DNA of 64,000 bases from the NCBI RefSeq assembly GCF_026810225.1, contig NZ_CP113865.1, forward strand, positions 1,260,001 to 1,324,000. The letters are read 5' to 3'. Below, piece by piece: positions 18,384 to 26,439 of this stretch. A program made the translations under genes and the position numbers. Below the pieces are notes generated by a model. The model did no database searches and was not told the DNA's origin. It was given only the letters and a program-made list of their open reading frames with translations. How positions within the stretch are numbered: the first letter of the stretch is position 1; each line of letters begins with the position of its first letter. The stretch is from Caldicellulosiruptor morganii. GTDB taxonomy: Bacteria > Bacillota > Thermoanaerobacteria > Caldicellulosiruptorales > Caldicellulosiruptoraceae.

Positions 18384-18992
18384 ATGTTGACTGATATAGT
18401 ATGGATATTATGTGGTACTTTAATAGGATTTTTTATAGCATGGACAATATATATTGTTCATGAATTAGGACATGCTTTAGCAGGATGGATAGTTAGAGCG
18501 AAGATAAGAGCAGTAGCAGCCATACCTTTTTTGTATAAAGATAATAAACTATCAATTGTAAATATAAAACCATTCAAAAAAACATTATTAGGTAATTTAG
18601 GTCTTATGGGTTGGGTAGATCTTAGATTTCCTATACCTGATAATGATAACAAAAAAGAAATATTTTTGGCCAAGCTTAAAATAATCTTTATTATTATATG
18701 CGGCCCTTTATTTCAGATAATTTATTCGCTAATAATTGTGAAGTTATGTTTGGGTTATTTTGTTCAAGATGGAATGTATACAGGGTCAGAGAAGGTTATA
18801 TTAATTATATTGATTATGGTTATTGGTGAAAATATTTTAATATTTATTGCAAATGGTTATATAGAACTTTTTTTAGCTCCGTTCATGTTTTTGAAAGAAA
18901 AAAGACATGACATTATTATAAAAGCTATGGAACAAATTTTTTCAAGATTAGAGAAATATACCAATGTAGCTATTTCTAAGCATAGGAAATGA
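18384..18992 (+). CDS. Site-2-protease-like membrane metalloprotease (HELGH)
   Basis: 202 residues from ATG 18384, chosen because AAGGAGGG sits 6 bases before it. The first membrane segment holds IVHELGHALAGW, the zinc site of M50-type intramembrane proteases. A further hydrophobic block (~100-130) contains CGPLFQIIYS, comparable to the NPxxN region of the family, and two more helices follow. The place between an ABC cassette and a lanthipeptide-like precursor suggests a role in peptide processing or immunity, by inference. Confidence 0.65.
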   Translation: MLTDIVWILCGTLIGFFIAWTIYIVHELGHALAGWIVRAKIRAVAAIPFLYKDNKLSIVNIKPFKKTLLGNLGLMGWVDLRFPIPDNDNKKEIFLAKLKIIFIIICGPLFQIIYSLIIVKLCLGYFVQDGMYTGSEKVILIILIMVIGENILIFIANGYIELFLAPFMFLKEKRHDIIIKAMEQIFSRLEKYTNVAISKHRK

Positions 18993-19049
18993 AAGGTTAA
19001 AAATTACTGTTAAAGAAATATTTAAAGAAAGATAAGGGAGGAATCAAAT

Positions 19050-19238
19050 GTGTCAAATATCGAGGAAAAAAGCTATGTTGGAAAGTCGTTTGAAGAGCTT
19101 GACAAAGAAGAAATGGAAGATGTAATAGTTAATGAGCTGAAAATTAAAGAGTCAAAATTGGTCTGCGCGTTGATAAGTGGAGGAATCTCTGCGCTTGTTT
19201 CTATAGTTGTCACAAATATAACAAAAAAACTTATGTAA
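19050..19238 (+). CDS. Lanthipeptide-like precursor (CylL-type leader, single Cys core)
   Basis: 62 residues, GTG 19050 with GGGAGG ending 8 bases upstream. The leader VGKSFEELDKEEMEDV closely resembles the class II leader motif of cytolysin-type peptides (SFEELSxEEMEAI, known from CylL peptides). The expected GS/GG cleavage site is not visible: the next residues are IVNELKIKE. The putative core from Ser35 has four Ser, two Thr and a single Cys39, so at most one lanthionine could form. It fits the zinc-less cyclase seen at the left edge, but it could also be a decaying or non-lantibiotic peptide. Confidence 0.6.
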   Translation: MSNIEEKSYVGKSFEELDKEEMEDVIVNELKIKESKLVCALISGGISALVSIVVTNITKKLM

Positions 19239-19465
19239 TGCCAATCTAATTTTATAGGCAGAGTTTAAACAAAAAGATACAAGTTATTATCCAGATTTTA
19301 GGGTGTGCAGATTGTTTTGTATATTTTATGAAACTATCTTTTACTTGGCAAGAAGATTAAACCAAAATTCTTTTCTTTTTTATTAAATTTAATGGAGTGA
19401 AGATTTAAATTCTGGCCAGTATTTTGGGAATATAAAAGTAGTAAATCCTTTTTTGTCTTCACCTC

Positions 19466-19495
19466 TTGACATCTAAACATTTGTTTGATATCCTT
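19466..19495 (+). promoter_or_regulatory. yneA promoter with LexA-like box
   Basis: TTGACA (19466-19471), 17-base spacer, TATCCT (19489-19494). AAACATTTGTTT (19475-19486) occupies the spacer as in the copy at 5044. Such placement allows repression by LexA and induction on DNA damage; no lexA gene is in the window. Confidence 0.65.
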
Positions 19496-19594
19496 TATAT
19501 AGAACATTTTATCGGAGAGAATGAATATTTTATGAGAACAAAAGTTGTTATAAGAAATAAGTTTCGTTTTGGCATTGCATTGCTTCTTTTAATG
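19466..19594 (+). repeat. Direct repeat of the yneA promoter and 5-prime end, copy 2
   Basis: Partner of 5044-5172, 14.4 kb away in the same orientation. This copy runs into a complete yneA, so it is probably the parent. Confidence 0.75.
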
Positions 19595-19861
19595 ATATTT
19601 ATTGTAACGGCTTTGATGATTTCGATTGGAGAAGGGAAGGGCATTGATAAAGGAAAGGATATAAACTGGATATTTGTAAAGGTGAAAGAAGGAGATTCGT
19701 TGTGGACAATTTCAAAAAATTTTGTTGATGAAAGCGTAGACATTCGCGATTACATCTCTTTCATACGCAAAGTAAATAGATTGGAAAATGCAGTATTATA
19801 TCCCGGGCAGGTATTGAAATTTGTGGATGTGAAGACATACAAACTTTTGTGCAGTAAATAA
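19532..19861 (+). CDS. yneA: YneA-like SOS cell-division inhibitor (TM plus LysM)
   Basis: 109 residues from ATG 19532, preceded by GGAGAG. A basic N-terminus and one membrane segment (~residues 14-32) are followed by a LysM domain VKVKEGDSLWTISKNF...YPGQVLKF. This size and layout match Bacillus YneA, which delays division during the SOS response. The LexA-like box in its promoter supports the assignment. It converges on the recombinase gene and shares a bidirectional terminator with it. Confidence 0.8.
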   Translation: MRTKVVIRNKFRFGIALLLLMIFIVTALMISIGEGKGIDKGKDINWIFVKVKEGDSLWTISKNFVDESVDIRDYISFIRKVNRLENAVLYPGQVLKFVDVKTYKLLCSK

Positions 19862-19922
19862 AAAAACCCCCTTGTCAGGAGCTTTTAGCATCCTGATTTT
19901 CTCCTGAGAGGGGGTTTTTTTC
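19861..19922. terminator. Bidirectional terminator between yneA and the recombinase gene
   Basis: AAAAAACCCCC and CAGGAG on the left pair with CTCCTG and GGGGGTTTTTT on the right. The recombinase stop codon lies inside the stem. Confidence 0.8.
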
Positions 19923-20861
19923 AAAGGCTTTTTTGATGTCTTCATCATTTACATGGGTATAAATCTCTGTTGTGGAGATACTTTGATGACCCAAAATAGT
20001 CTGAAGAGACCTTATATCAACTTTGCCATGCCTGTACATAAGTGTTGCTGCCGTGTGACGAAGCTTGTGGGCAGAGATCTTTTTCTGATTTATACCTGCC
20101 ATCTTCACATACTTTTCAACAATGTATTGAACAGTTCTTCTGCTAATTCTTTTCTTTCTCTCACTCAAGAAAAGAGCGTCTTTGTCCTTTACACCTTCTG
20201 TGGGGCGAACTTTTAAATAATTTTCGATGGCTTCTTTACATGCTTTATTTAAATATATTATTCTTTCTTTATTTCCTTTACCAACAATTCTCAGCATATC
20301 ATCTTTTATATCTGAAAGATTTATATTTACAAGCTCTGAGAGTCTGAGTCCGCAGTTCAGGAAAAGAGTAATTATTGCAAAGTCCCTTTCTTTATTTTCG
20401 CCATCAATTGCAGAAAGTAGCTTTTTGCTTTCCTCAAGTGTAAGATACCTTGGATTTCTTTTTCCAAGTTTTGGTGACTCCAAATCTTTTGCAGGATTAT
20501 CGGGGATTAATTTAGCTTTGCCATAGAGGTATTTGAAAAAGCTTCGTATTGAAGCAACTTTTCGGGCTCTTGCATAGGGACCGTTGTTAAAGCGTGTTGC
20601 AAGGAAAGAAAAATATTCATAAAGATTGCTGAGAGTTAATGTTTTGAGTTTTTCAATTTCAAAGCTGCTCACATCGATATTATCAAGATCCTCAATCTTT
20701 TCAATCTGGCTTAAAATATTCAAATCCTTTGCTTTTAAATATCTTAAAAAAGTTCTAAGGTCATAGTAATATTCTTTAATTGTATTTGGCGATTTATTCT
20801 TGATTGTAATCATGTAATTCAAAAAATCGACCACAAAAGGTGGAACATCAGAAAAATTCAT
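19875..20861 (-). CDS. XerC/XerD-type tyrosine recombinase
   Basis: 328 residues from ATG at 20861. An N-terminal SAM-like core-binding domain (~10-115) is followed by a catalytic domain with Arg in CGLRLSEL, Lys in GKGNKER, HKLRHTAAT (His and Arg), His in LGHQS and the nucleophile Tyr in IYTHV. All six catalytic positions are present. It probably resolves chromosome dimers or acts in site-specific recombination. A perfect promoter (20922-20951) and a 12-base palindrome (20877-20904) precede it. Close to Clostridia XerD, but XerC versus XerD is not decided. Confidence 0.88.
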   Translation of the reverse strand: MNFSDVPPFVVDFLNYMITIKNKSPNTIKEYYYDLRTFLRYLKAKDLNILSQIEKIEDLDNIDVSSFEIEKLKTLTLSNLYEYFSFLATRFNNGPYARARKVASIRSFFKYLYGKAKLIPDNPAKDLESPKLGKRNPRYLTLEESKKLLSAIDGENKERDFAIITLFLNCGLRLSELVNINLSDIKDDMLRIVGKGNKERIIYLNKACKEAIENYLKVRPTEGVKDKDALFLSERKKRISRRTVQYIVEKYVKMAGINQKKISAHKLRHTAATLMYRHGKVDIRSLQTILGHQSISTTEIYTHVNDEDIKKAFEKNPLSGENQDAKSS

Positions 20862-20876
20862 TTTCTCATTCCCTTC

Positions 20877-20904
20877 ATTGCACAAAATTTTTATTTTGTG
20901 CAAT
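20877..20904. promoter_or_regulatory. Perfect 12-base inverted repeat before the recombinase start
   Basis: ATTGCACAAAAT (20877-20888) and ATTTTGTGCAAT (20893-20904) are exact complements around TTTT. It falls between the promoter and the start codon, so it may be an operator, an RNA hairpin or a recombination site. Confidence 0.6.
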
Positions 20905-20921
20905 TATATTTTCTAAAAATT

Positions 20922-20951
20922 ATTATACTCTTCCTTACTTTATCTTGTCAA
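20922..20951 (-). promoter_or_regulatory. Consensus promoter of the recombinase gene
   Basis: On the minus strand TTGACA (20951-20946), 18-base spacer, TATAAT (20927-20922): a perfect pair of hexamers. Confidence 0.75.
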
Positions 20952-20991
20952 TCTATTTCTCTTTTAATGACTGAAGACACTAAGTTACTCC

Positions 20992-21603
20992 TTAAAATTC
21001 ATAGGGTTTGCAAATTATCTCTTTAATCTTTGTCTCAAATATAGAAGCTGCATGTGAAGGTCTTATAATAACTGCAGTGTCTGCACCTTCAGATGTTCCA
21101 CCAATTGCAATGACATCTTCACCATATGGTATAAGCCCTGCATCCAAAGCCATTACTGATATCTCAACAGCCACCTTTACCCCTTGCCCAAGCATTCTCA
21201 GTGAATGCGCTATTATCTCAACTGGATATACTCCTCCAAACTTTCGTGATATTCCTCTTTCAGCACCAGATAAAACATGCGTCCCTGTATAAACCTTAAA
21301 TCCTTTCGCTTTCAGTTCTTCAATTGTCTTTTCATCTATCTCCATCTTTCCAGGTTCTGCAAAACCATTGACATGAGTTACCACAATCACATTCTTTCCA
21401 CAATTTTCTAAGAGTTTTGCAGTTTTCCCCGAACAGGATGCAACAACAATATGGTTTATTCCTCTCTCATGCGCAGTTTTTACAGCAAGCTCAATTGTTT
21501 TCTGAGTATTTTGTGGTCCGGCAGATGAAAAGTAGATCGACAAGGCTACAATTCCCTCCCTTTTTAAGCTTTTATATTTCTTAGCATTTAATAATTTTAT
21601 CAT
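20992..21603 (-). CDS. Stand-alone pyruvate kinase alpha/beta (C-terminal) domain protein
   Basis: 203 residues. The sequence IYFSSAGPQNTQKTIELAVKTAHERGINHIVVASCSGKTAKLL, the following VVTHVNGFAEPG and the C-terminal GGTSEGADTAVIIRPSHAASIF resemble the allosteric C-terminal domain of pyruvate kinase found alone in many Clostridia and archaea. The catalytic barrel is absent, so it is not a pyruvate kinase. Its ligand is unknown. It is divergent from the branched-chain transporter operon. Confidence 0.7.
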   Translation of the reverse strand: MIKLLNAKKYKSLKREGIVALSIYFSSAGPQNTQKTIELAVKTAHERGINHIVVASCSGKTAKLLENCGKNVIVVTHVNGFAEPGKMEIDEKTIEELKAKGFKVYTGTHVLSGAERGISRKFGGVYPVEIIAHSLRMLGQGVKVAVEISVMALDAGLIPYGEDVIAIGGTSEGADTAVIIRPSHAASIFETKIKEIICKPYEF

Positions 21604-21678
21604 AAAACCATTAGTCAGTAACTATTTTTCTTAAAACCCTGCAAAACGTACAATAAAAATACAATGTGAATACTTGTA

Positions 21679-21707
21679 TTCAACAGAAAAATGTTTTATG
21701 CTATAAT
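21679..21707 (+). promoter_or_regulatory. Promoter of the liv operon (extended -10)
   Basis: TTCAAC (21679-21684), 17-base spacer and TATAAT (21702-21707), with TGC just before the -10 giving an extended -10. Confidence 0.6.
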
Positions 21708-21747
21708 TTATAAAAACAAAATTTACACAAAGGAGTGTGGAATTTTT

Positions 21748-22926
21748 ATGGTAAAAAGGTTAATTGCAGTGCTAACTTTCTCTGTATTTATACTGTCCAT
21801 CTTCACAATGTCTTTTGCTGCGTCAAGTTCAAAGACAATTAAGATAGGTGTAGATTTAGAACTTTCTCAGGCAGTTGCCCAGTATGGTCAAAAAGAGCTT
21901 GAAGGTTTAAAGCTTGCAATTGATGAGATAAATCAAAAAGGTGGAATTGGTGGCAAAAAGATTGATCTTGTTATTGTTGACAACAAGTCAGACAAGACAG
22001 AAGCACTAAACGTTGCAACAAAGCTTGCTGTAAGAGAAAAGGTTCTTGCAATTTTGGGACCTGCTACATCAGGTGCAACAAAGTCAGCAGCATCTGCAGC
22101 AATGAAGTATAAAGTTCCCATTATCTCCCCTTCTGCAACAGATGATGCTGTTACAGTTGATGAAAGGACTGGAAAGACAAAAGCCTATGTTTTTAGAACC
22201 TGCTTTAACGATTCATTTCAGGGTAATGTGATGGCAAACTTTGCCCTAAAAACATTGAAAGCTAAAAATGCTGCTGTTGTATATGAGGCTTCATCTGACT
22301 ATAGCAAAGGACTTTATAAGAACTTTAAGTCTACATTTACAAAAGGTGGCGGTAAAATAATAGCAGAAGAAGCATTTAGCAAAGGTGAACAGGATTTTAG
22401 CAGTATCCTTACAAAGATAAGAGACAAGAAACCTGATGTAATATTTGCACCTGTTTACTATGATGAAGCTGGACTTATCATAAAACAAGCCCGTGAGCTT
22501 GGTATGAACATGCCAATACTGGGTGGAGATGGTTTTGATGATCCAAAGGTTGTTGAAAAGGCTGGTAAAAAATTTGCTAACAATGTATTCTTCTCTGCCC
22601 ACTACTCATCCCAGGATACAGATGTGAAAGTTCAGGAATTTATAAAGAAATTCAAAGCAAAATACAAAACAGAACCAAATGCTTTTGCTGCACTTGGGTA
22701 TGATCTGGGATACTTTATCGCAGATGCACTCAAGAGAGCTAATTTGAAGTTTGACAGCATTGAAAAAGATAGAGATAGATTGAGATCAGCTTTGGAAAAT
22801 ACCAGGAACTTTGTTGGTGTAACGGGAATTGTAAACATCAACAAATATCACAATGCAGAAAAATCTGCTGTAATAATTGAATTGAAAGATGGTATCCAGA
22901 AATTCAAACAAAAGTTAAACCCATAA
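21748..22926 (+). CDS. livK: Branched-chain amino acid ABC transporter, substrate-binding protein
   Basis: 392 residues from ATG 21748 after AAAGGAGTG. The signal peptide is MVKRLIAVLTFSVFILSIFT followed by MSFA/ASS. The mature region opens IKIGVDLELSQAVAQYGQ and continues as a periplasmic-binding type I fold with VDNKSDKTEA, GPATSGAT and a ligand-contact stretch PSATDDAVT. It heads a livKHMGF operon. Unusually for a Gram-positive binding protein there is no lipobox Cys, so how it stays near the membrane is unclear. Substrate by family: Leu/Ile/Val or a related amide or urea compound. Confidence 0.9.
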   Translation: MVKRLIAVLTFSVFILSIFTMSFAASSSKTIKIGVDLELSQAVAQYGQKELEGLKLAIDEINQKGGIGGKKIDLVIVDNKSDKTEALNVATKLAVREKVLAILGPATSGATKSAASAAMKYKVPIISPSATDDAVTVDERTGKTKAYVFRTCFNDSFQGNVMANFALKTLKAKNAAVVYEASSDYSKGLYKNFKSTFTKGGGKIIAEEAFSKGEQDFSSILTKIRDKKPDVIFAPVYYDEAGLIIKQARELGMNMPILGGDGFDDPKVVEKAGKKFANNVFFSAHYSSQDTDVKVQEFIKKFKAKYKTEPNAFAALGYDLGYFIADALKRANLKFDSIEKDRDRLRSALENTRNFVGVTGIVNINKYHNAEKSAVIIELKDGIQKFKQKLNP

Positions 22927-22970
22927 TATTGAGAACAATAATCTTTAGACTACCTGCTTTTTAGAAATAT

Positions 22971-23005
22971 GGAAGGGGCAAATTTTCGCCCCTTCCGTCA
23001 TGTTT
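22971..23005 (+). terminator. Intra-operon hairpin after livK
   Basis: GGAAGGGGC (22971-22979) pairs with GCCCCTTCC (22988-22996); the tail is only moderately T-rich. Such a site would make more binding protein than permease. Confidence 0.7.
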
Positions 23006-23048
23006 ATTATTTATTTTATTGTCAATCCAATAAAGAGGTGATATAAAG

Positions 23049-23932
23049 TTGACAACTCTCCTTCAGCAATTAATAAATGGTATTACACTTGGGAGTGTCT
23101 ACGCACTGATCGCTCTTGGATATACAATGGTATATGGAATAATTAAACTTATAAACTTTGCTCATGGCGATGTTTTTATGGTAGGGGCTTACATTGCTTT
23201 TTTATGTGTTACATATTTAAAATTAGGACTTTTACCATCTCTTATAATCTCGATGATTTTCTGTGCCTTTTTGGGAGTGCTAATTGAAAAATTTGCTTAT
23301 AAGCCTTTACGAAACTCTCCAAGGATCTCTGCACTGATTACTGCAATTGGCGTATCGCTCTTTTTGGAAAATCTGATGCAACTTTTAATGGGAGCTGATT
23401 CAAGAGTTTTCCAAGACTTGTTAATGAGAAAAATTATCATATTATTCATGATAAAATAGTTATTAATAGCAAACAAATATATCTTCTGGTTATTACCATA
23501 CTGCTTATGTTTTTACTTAATTTTATTGTTAAAAATACAAAGATAGGTAAAGCAATGAGGGCTGTATCACAGGATATGGATGCTGCAAAGCTGATGGGTA
23601 TAAACGTCGATACAACAATTTCATATACCTTTGCAATAGGTTCTGCTCTGGCTGCGGCCGGTGGCGTGCTGGTTGGTCTTTATTATAACACCATAAATCC
23701 TCTTATGGGGGTTCTGCCCGGTCTTAAAGCTTTCATTGCGGCAGTTTTTGGTGGGATAGGTATAATTCCGGGAGCTATGCTTGGTGGCTTTTCACTTGGT
23801 GTTATTGAAACGCTTGTAAGTGGATATGGTAGCTCTATGTACAAGGATGCTGTTGCCTTTGCTCTTTTGATTTTAATTTTGATTTTAAAACCATCCGGAC
23901 TTCTTGGTAAAAATATAAAAGAGAAGGTGTAG
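23049..23932 (+). pseudogene. livH: Branched-chain amino acid permease LivH, frameshifted
   Basis: Two frames together make one ~293-residue LivH. The first (23049-23459, TTG start after GAGGTGAT) covers LLQQLINGITLGSVYALIALGY through GADSRVFQDLL. The second resumes as NEKNYHIIHDKIVINSKQIYLLV and carries the conserved GKAMRAVSQDMDAAKLMGIN loop to 23932. The frames join near base 23420, where one base appears missing between TTGTT and AATGAG. Either the gene is inactive, which would disable the transporter, or this is a sequence error. The other subunits are intact. Confidence 0.85.
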
Positions 23933-23938
23933 AAAAGG

Positions 23939-24874
23939 ATGAGAAAGAGGCTTTTTATGTACAGTGTGTTTGTTTTAGCTATTTATACAATTATAACAGT
24001 ATTAATAAAAACTGGCTTGATTGATGATTATATAAAACTTAACTTGTTTTTGATAATGCTCAATATAATTCTTGCTGTAAGCTTAAATTTGATAAATGGT
24101 ATAACCGGTCAGTTTTCACTTGGTCATGCAGGTTTTATGGCAATTGGTGCATACACAACAGCAGTATTGACAACACTTGAAAGACCTCTTCCCTTTTATC
24201 TAACAGTTTTGATTGGCGGACTTTTGGCAATGCTTTTTGGTCTTTTAATTGGTCTTCCTGTTTTAAGACTGAAAGGTGACTATCTGGCAATAGCAACCCT
24301 GGGCTTTGGTGAAATCATAAGAGTTATTATCCAGAATATTGACTATTTAGGTGGGGCAAGTGGTATCAGCGATATACCACAGGGAATTGATTGGACAGGA
24401 TATTTTGTCATAACAGTAATTACTGTTGTTGTAATTTTAAATATAATAAACTCTTCATTTGGAAGAGCTATGATTGCTATAAGAGAGGATGAGATTGCAG
24501 CAGAAGCTATGGGAATAAACACAACCCTTTACAAGGTTTTGGCTTTCATGATAGGTGCATTTTTTGCAGGCGTTGCTGGCTCTGTTTATTCTGGCTCATT
24601 TGGTTTTATTCAGCCGGATATGTTCAACTTTTTCAAATCTATAGATATATTAGTTATTGTTGTGCTTGGTGGTCTTGGCAGTATTTCAGGTTCAATAATA
24701 TCTGCTATTGTGCTTACTGTAATTTCAGCGCTGTTGCAGAATTATCCTGAGGTCAGAATGATTTTATATTCGCTTATTCTAATTGTTATTATGCTATTTA
24801 GACCTCAGGGATTAATGGGCAAGAAGGAAATAAAACTTTCCAAACTTATTCCAATGTTTGGTGGTGAGAAGTAA
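23939..24874 (+). CDS. livM: Branched-chain amino acid permease LivM
   Basis: 311 residues, about eight to nine membrane helices. Family landmarks: SLNLINGITGQFSLGHAGFMAIGAYT region, LKGDYLAIATLGFGEIIRV, the cytoplasmic loop GRAMIAIREDEIAAEAMGIN that docks the ATPases, and the C-terminal RPQGLMGKKE. It forms the membrane channel with LivH, whose gene just upstream is frameshifted. Only 6 bases separate the genes. Confidence 0.94.
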   Translation: MRKRLFMYSVFVLAIYTIITVLIKTGLIDDYIKLNLFLIMLNIILAVSLNLINGITGQFSLGHAGFMAIGAYTTAVLTTLERPLPFYLTVLIGGLLAMLFGLLIGLPVLRLKGDYLAIATLGFGEIIRVIIQNIDYLGGASGISDIPQGIDWTGYFVITVITVVVILNIINSSFGRAMIAIREDEIAAEAMGINTTLYKVLAFMIGAFFAGVAGSVYSGSFGFIQPDMFNFFKSIDILVIVVLGGLGSISGSIISAIVLTVISALLQNYPEVRMILYSLILIVIMLFRPQGLMGKKEIKLSKLIPMFGGEK

Positions 24875-24876
24875 AT

Positions 24877-25647
24877 ATGCTTAAGATACAAAATGTAACA
24901 GTCAATTTTGGTGGAATTGTAGCACTTAACAATGTCAATATTGATGTAGAAAAAGGTTCAATAATTGGACTTATTGGCCCAAATGGTGCTGGTAAAACAA
25001 CTGTGTTCAATGTAATCTCCGGTATTTATAATCCAAACACAGGTAAGGTTGAGTTCTCTAACTACGATATAACCTATAAGAAAACCTATCAGGTATCTGC
25101 TTTGGGTATTTCAAGAACTTTTCAGAATATAAGGCTTTTTAAGGAGCTCAGTGTTCTTGACAATGTGAAAATCTCTTTCCACAAAAATATAGGTTATAAT
25201 CTTTTTGATGCAATTTTCAGGACCAAAAGATTTTTAAAGGAAGAGGAGCAGAATCAGAAAAAAGCCGAAGAACTTTTGAAGATATTCAATTTATATGAGA
25301 AAAGATATGAATTTGCCAAAAATTTACCCTATGGTGAGCAGCGAAAACTTGAAATTGTTCGTGCACTTGCAACATCGCCAAAGCTTCTTTTACTGGATGA
25401 GCCAGCAGCAGGTATGAATCCTCAGGAAACAGAAGAGCTGAAAAAGCTGATCAGGTTCATAAAAGACAAATTTGACCTAACAATTTTATTGATAGAACAT
25501 GATATGTCTGTTGTAATGGATATATGTGAAAAGATATACGTGCTTGACTATGGTGAAGTGATTGCTGTTGGCGCACCTGAAGATGTCAAAAACAACCCTC
25601 GCGTAATTGAAGCATACCTTGGAGAGGGGGACTTAGAGTTTGCTTAA
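24877..25647 (+). CDS. livG: Branched-chain amino acid ABC transporter ATPase LivG
   Basis: 256 residues. Walker A GPNGAGKTT, Q-loop region SRTFQNIRLF, signature LPYGEQRKLE, Walker B LLLDEPAAGMNP, switch His in LLIEHDMSVV. The LivG-specific C-terminal tail (VKNNPRVIEAYLGEG) is present. Starts ATG 24877 two bases after livM ends; overlaps livF by 8 bases. Confidence 0.95.
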   Translation: MLKIQNVTVNFGGIVALNNVNIDVEKGSIIGLIGPNGAGKTTVFNVISGIYNPNTGKVEFSNYDITYKKTYQVSALGISRTFQNIRLFKELSVLDNVKISFHKNIGYNLFDAIFRTKRFLKEEEQNQKKAEELLKIFNLYEKRYEFAKNLPYGEQRKLEIVRALATSPKLLLLDEPAAGMNPQETEELKKLIRFIKDKFDLTILLIEHDMSVVMDICEKIYVLDYGEVIAVGAPEDVKNNPRVIEAYLGEGDLEFA

Positions 25648-26344
25648 GATAAATGGAATAGATGTGTATTATGGGTCTATACAGGCATTGTTTTCAGTAT
25701 CACTGGAAGTTCAAAAAGGTGAGATTGTCACATTAATTGGTGCAAACGGTGCAGGAAAATCCACCTTGCTTAAGACAATTTCCGGTCTTATAAGACCGCG
25801 TACCGGTTCAATCTATTTTGAGGATATAGATATAACGAAAAAATCATCAATGGATATTGTTAAACTTGGAATCTCACATGTCCCTGAAGGAAGACGCGTC
25901 TTTCCGGAGATGACTGTCCTTGAGAATTTGGAGCTTGGTGCATATTTGAGAAGGGACAGGCAAGGGATAAAAGAGGATTTGAAAAGGGTGTTTGAGAGAT
26001 TCCCAAGGTTATATGAGAGAAAAAACCAGCTTGCTGGTACTCTTTCTGGTGGAGAGCAGCAGATGCTTGCAATTGGAAGAGCACTGATGTCAAGGCCAAA
26101 GTTACTTTTGCTTGATGAGCCTTCAATGGGCTTGGCTCCTATACTTGTGACAGAGATTTTTAAGATAATAAAAGAAATAAACTCACAGGGTACAACCATA
26201 CTTTTGATTGAACAAAATGCCCACATGGCACTTTCAATCGCGGACAGAGCATATGTAATTGAGACAGGCAAAATTGTATTATCTGGAGAAGCTAAGGAGA
26301 TTGCAGCAAATCCTGAGGTCAAAAAAGCGTATCTTGGAGGGTAA
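25640..26344 (+). CDS. livF: Branched-chain amino acid ABC transporter ATPase LivF
   Basis: 234 residues, TTG start at 25640 overlapping livG, with GAGAGGGGGA upstream. Walker A GANGAGKST, LivF-type HVPEGRRVFPEMTVLENL, signature LSGGEQQML, Walker B LLLDEPSMGLAP, switch region LLIEQNAHMAL. Last gene of the operon, ended by the shared terminator at 26373. Confidence 0.95.
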   Translation: MLKINGIDVYYGSIQALFSVSLEVQKGEIVTLIGANGAGKSTLLKTISGLIRPRTGSIYFEDIDITKKSSMDIVKLGISHVPEGRRVFPEMTVLENLELGAYLRRDRQGIKEDLKRVFERFPRLYERKNQLAGTLSGGEQQMLAIGRALMSRPKLLLLDEPSMGLAPILVTEIFKIIKEINSQGTTILLIEQNAHMALSIADRAYVIETGKIVLSGEAKEIAANPEVKKAYLGG

Positions 26345-26372
26345 TTTTTTTTAATTTCTAAAACGAAAGATA

Positions 26373-26428
26373 AAGAAAGAAACAGGGTTTTTACAGAAAA
26401 CAGAACCTGAGCCCTGTTTCTTTCTTGC
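26373..26428. terminator. Bidirectional terminator between livF and pyrE
   Basis: AAAGAAACAGGG (26376-26387) is the exact complement of CCCTGTTTCTTT (26412-26423), between convergent operons. Confidence 0.75.
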
Positions 26429-26439
26429 AATAAATATTT

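Noticed and set aside
19048-19120. ATG at 19048 as start of the small peptide
   Set aside because: It is in a different frame that gives a short basic peptide without similarity; the GTG at 19050 gives a clear CylL-type leader.
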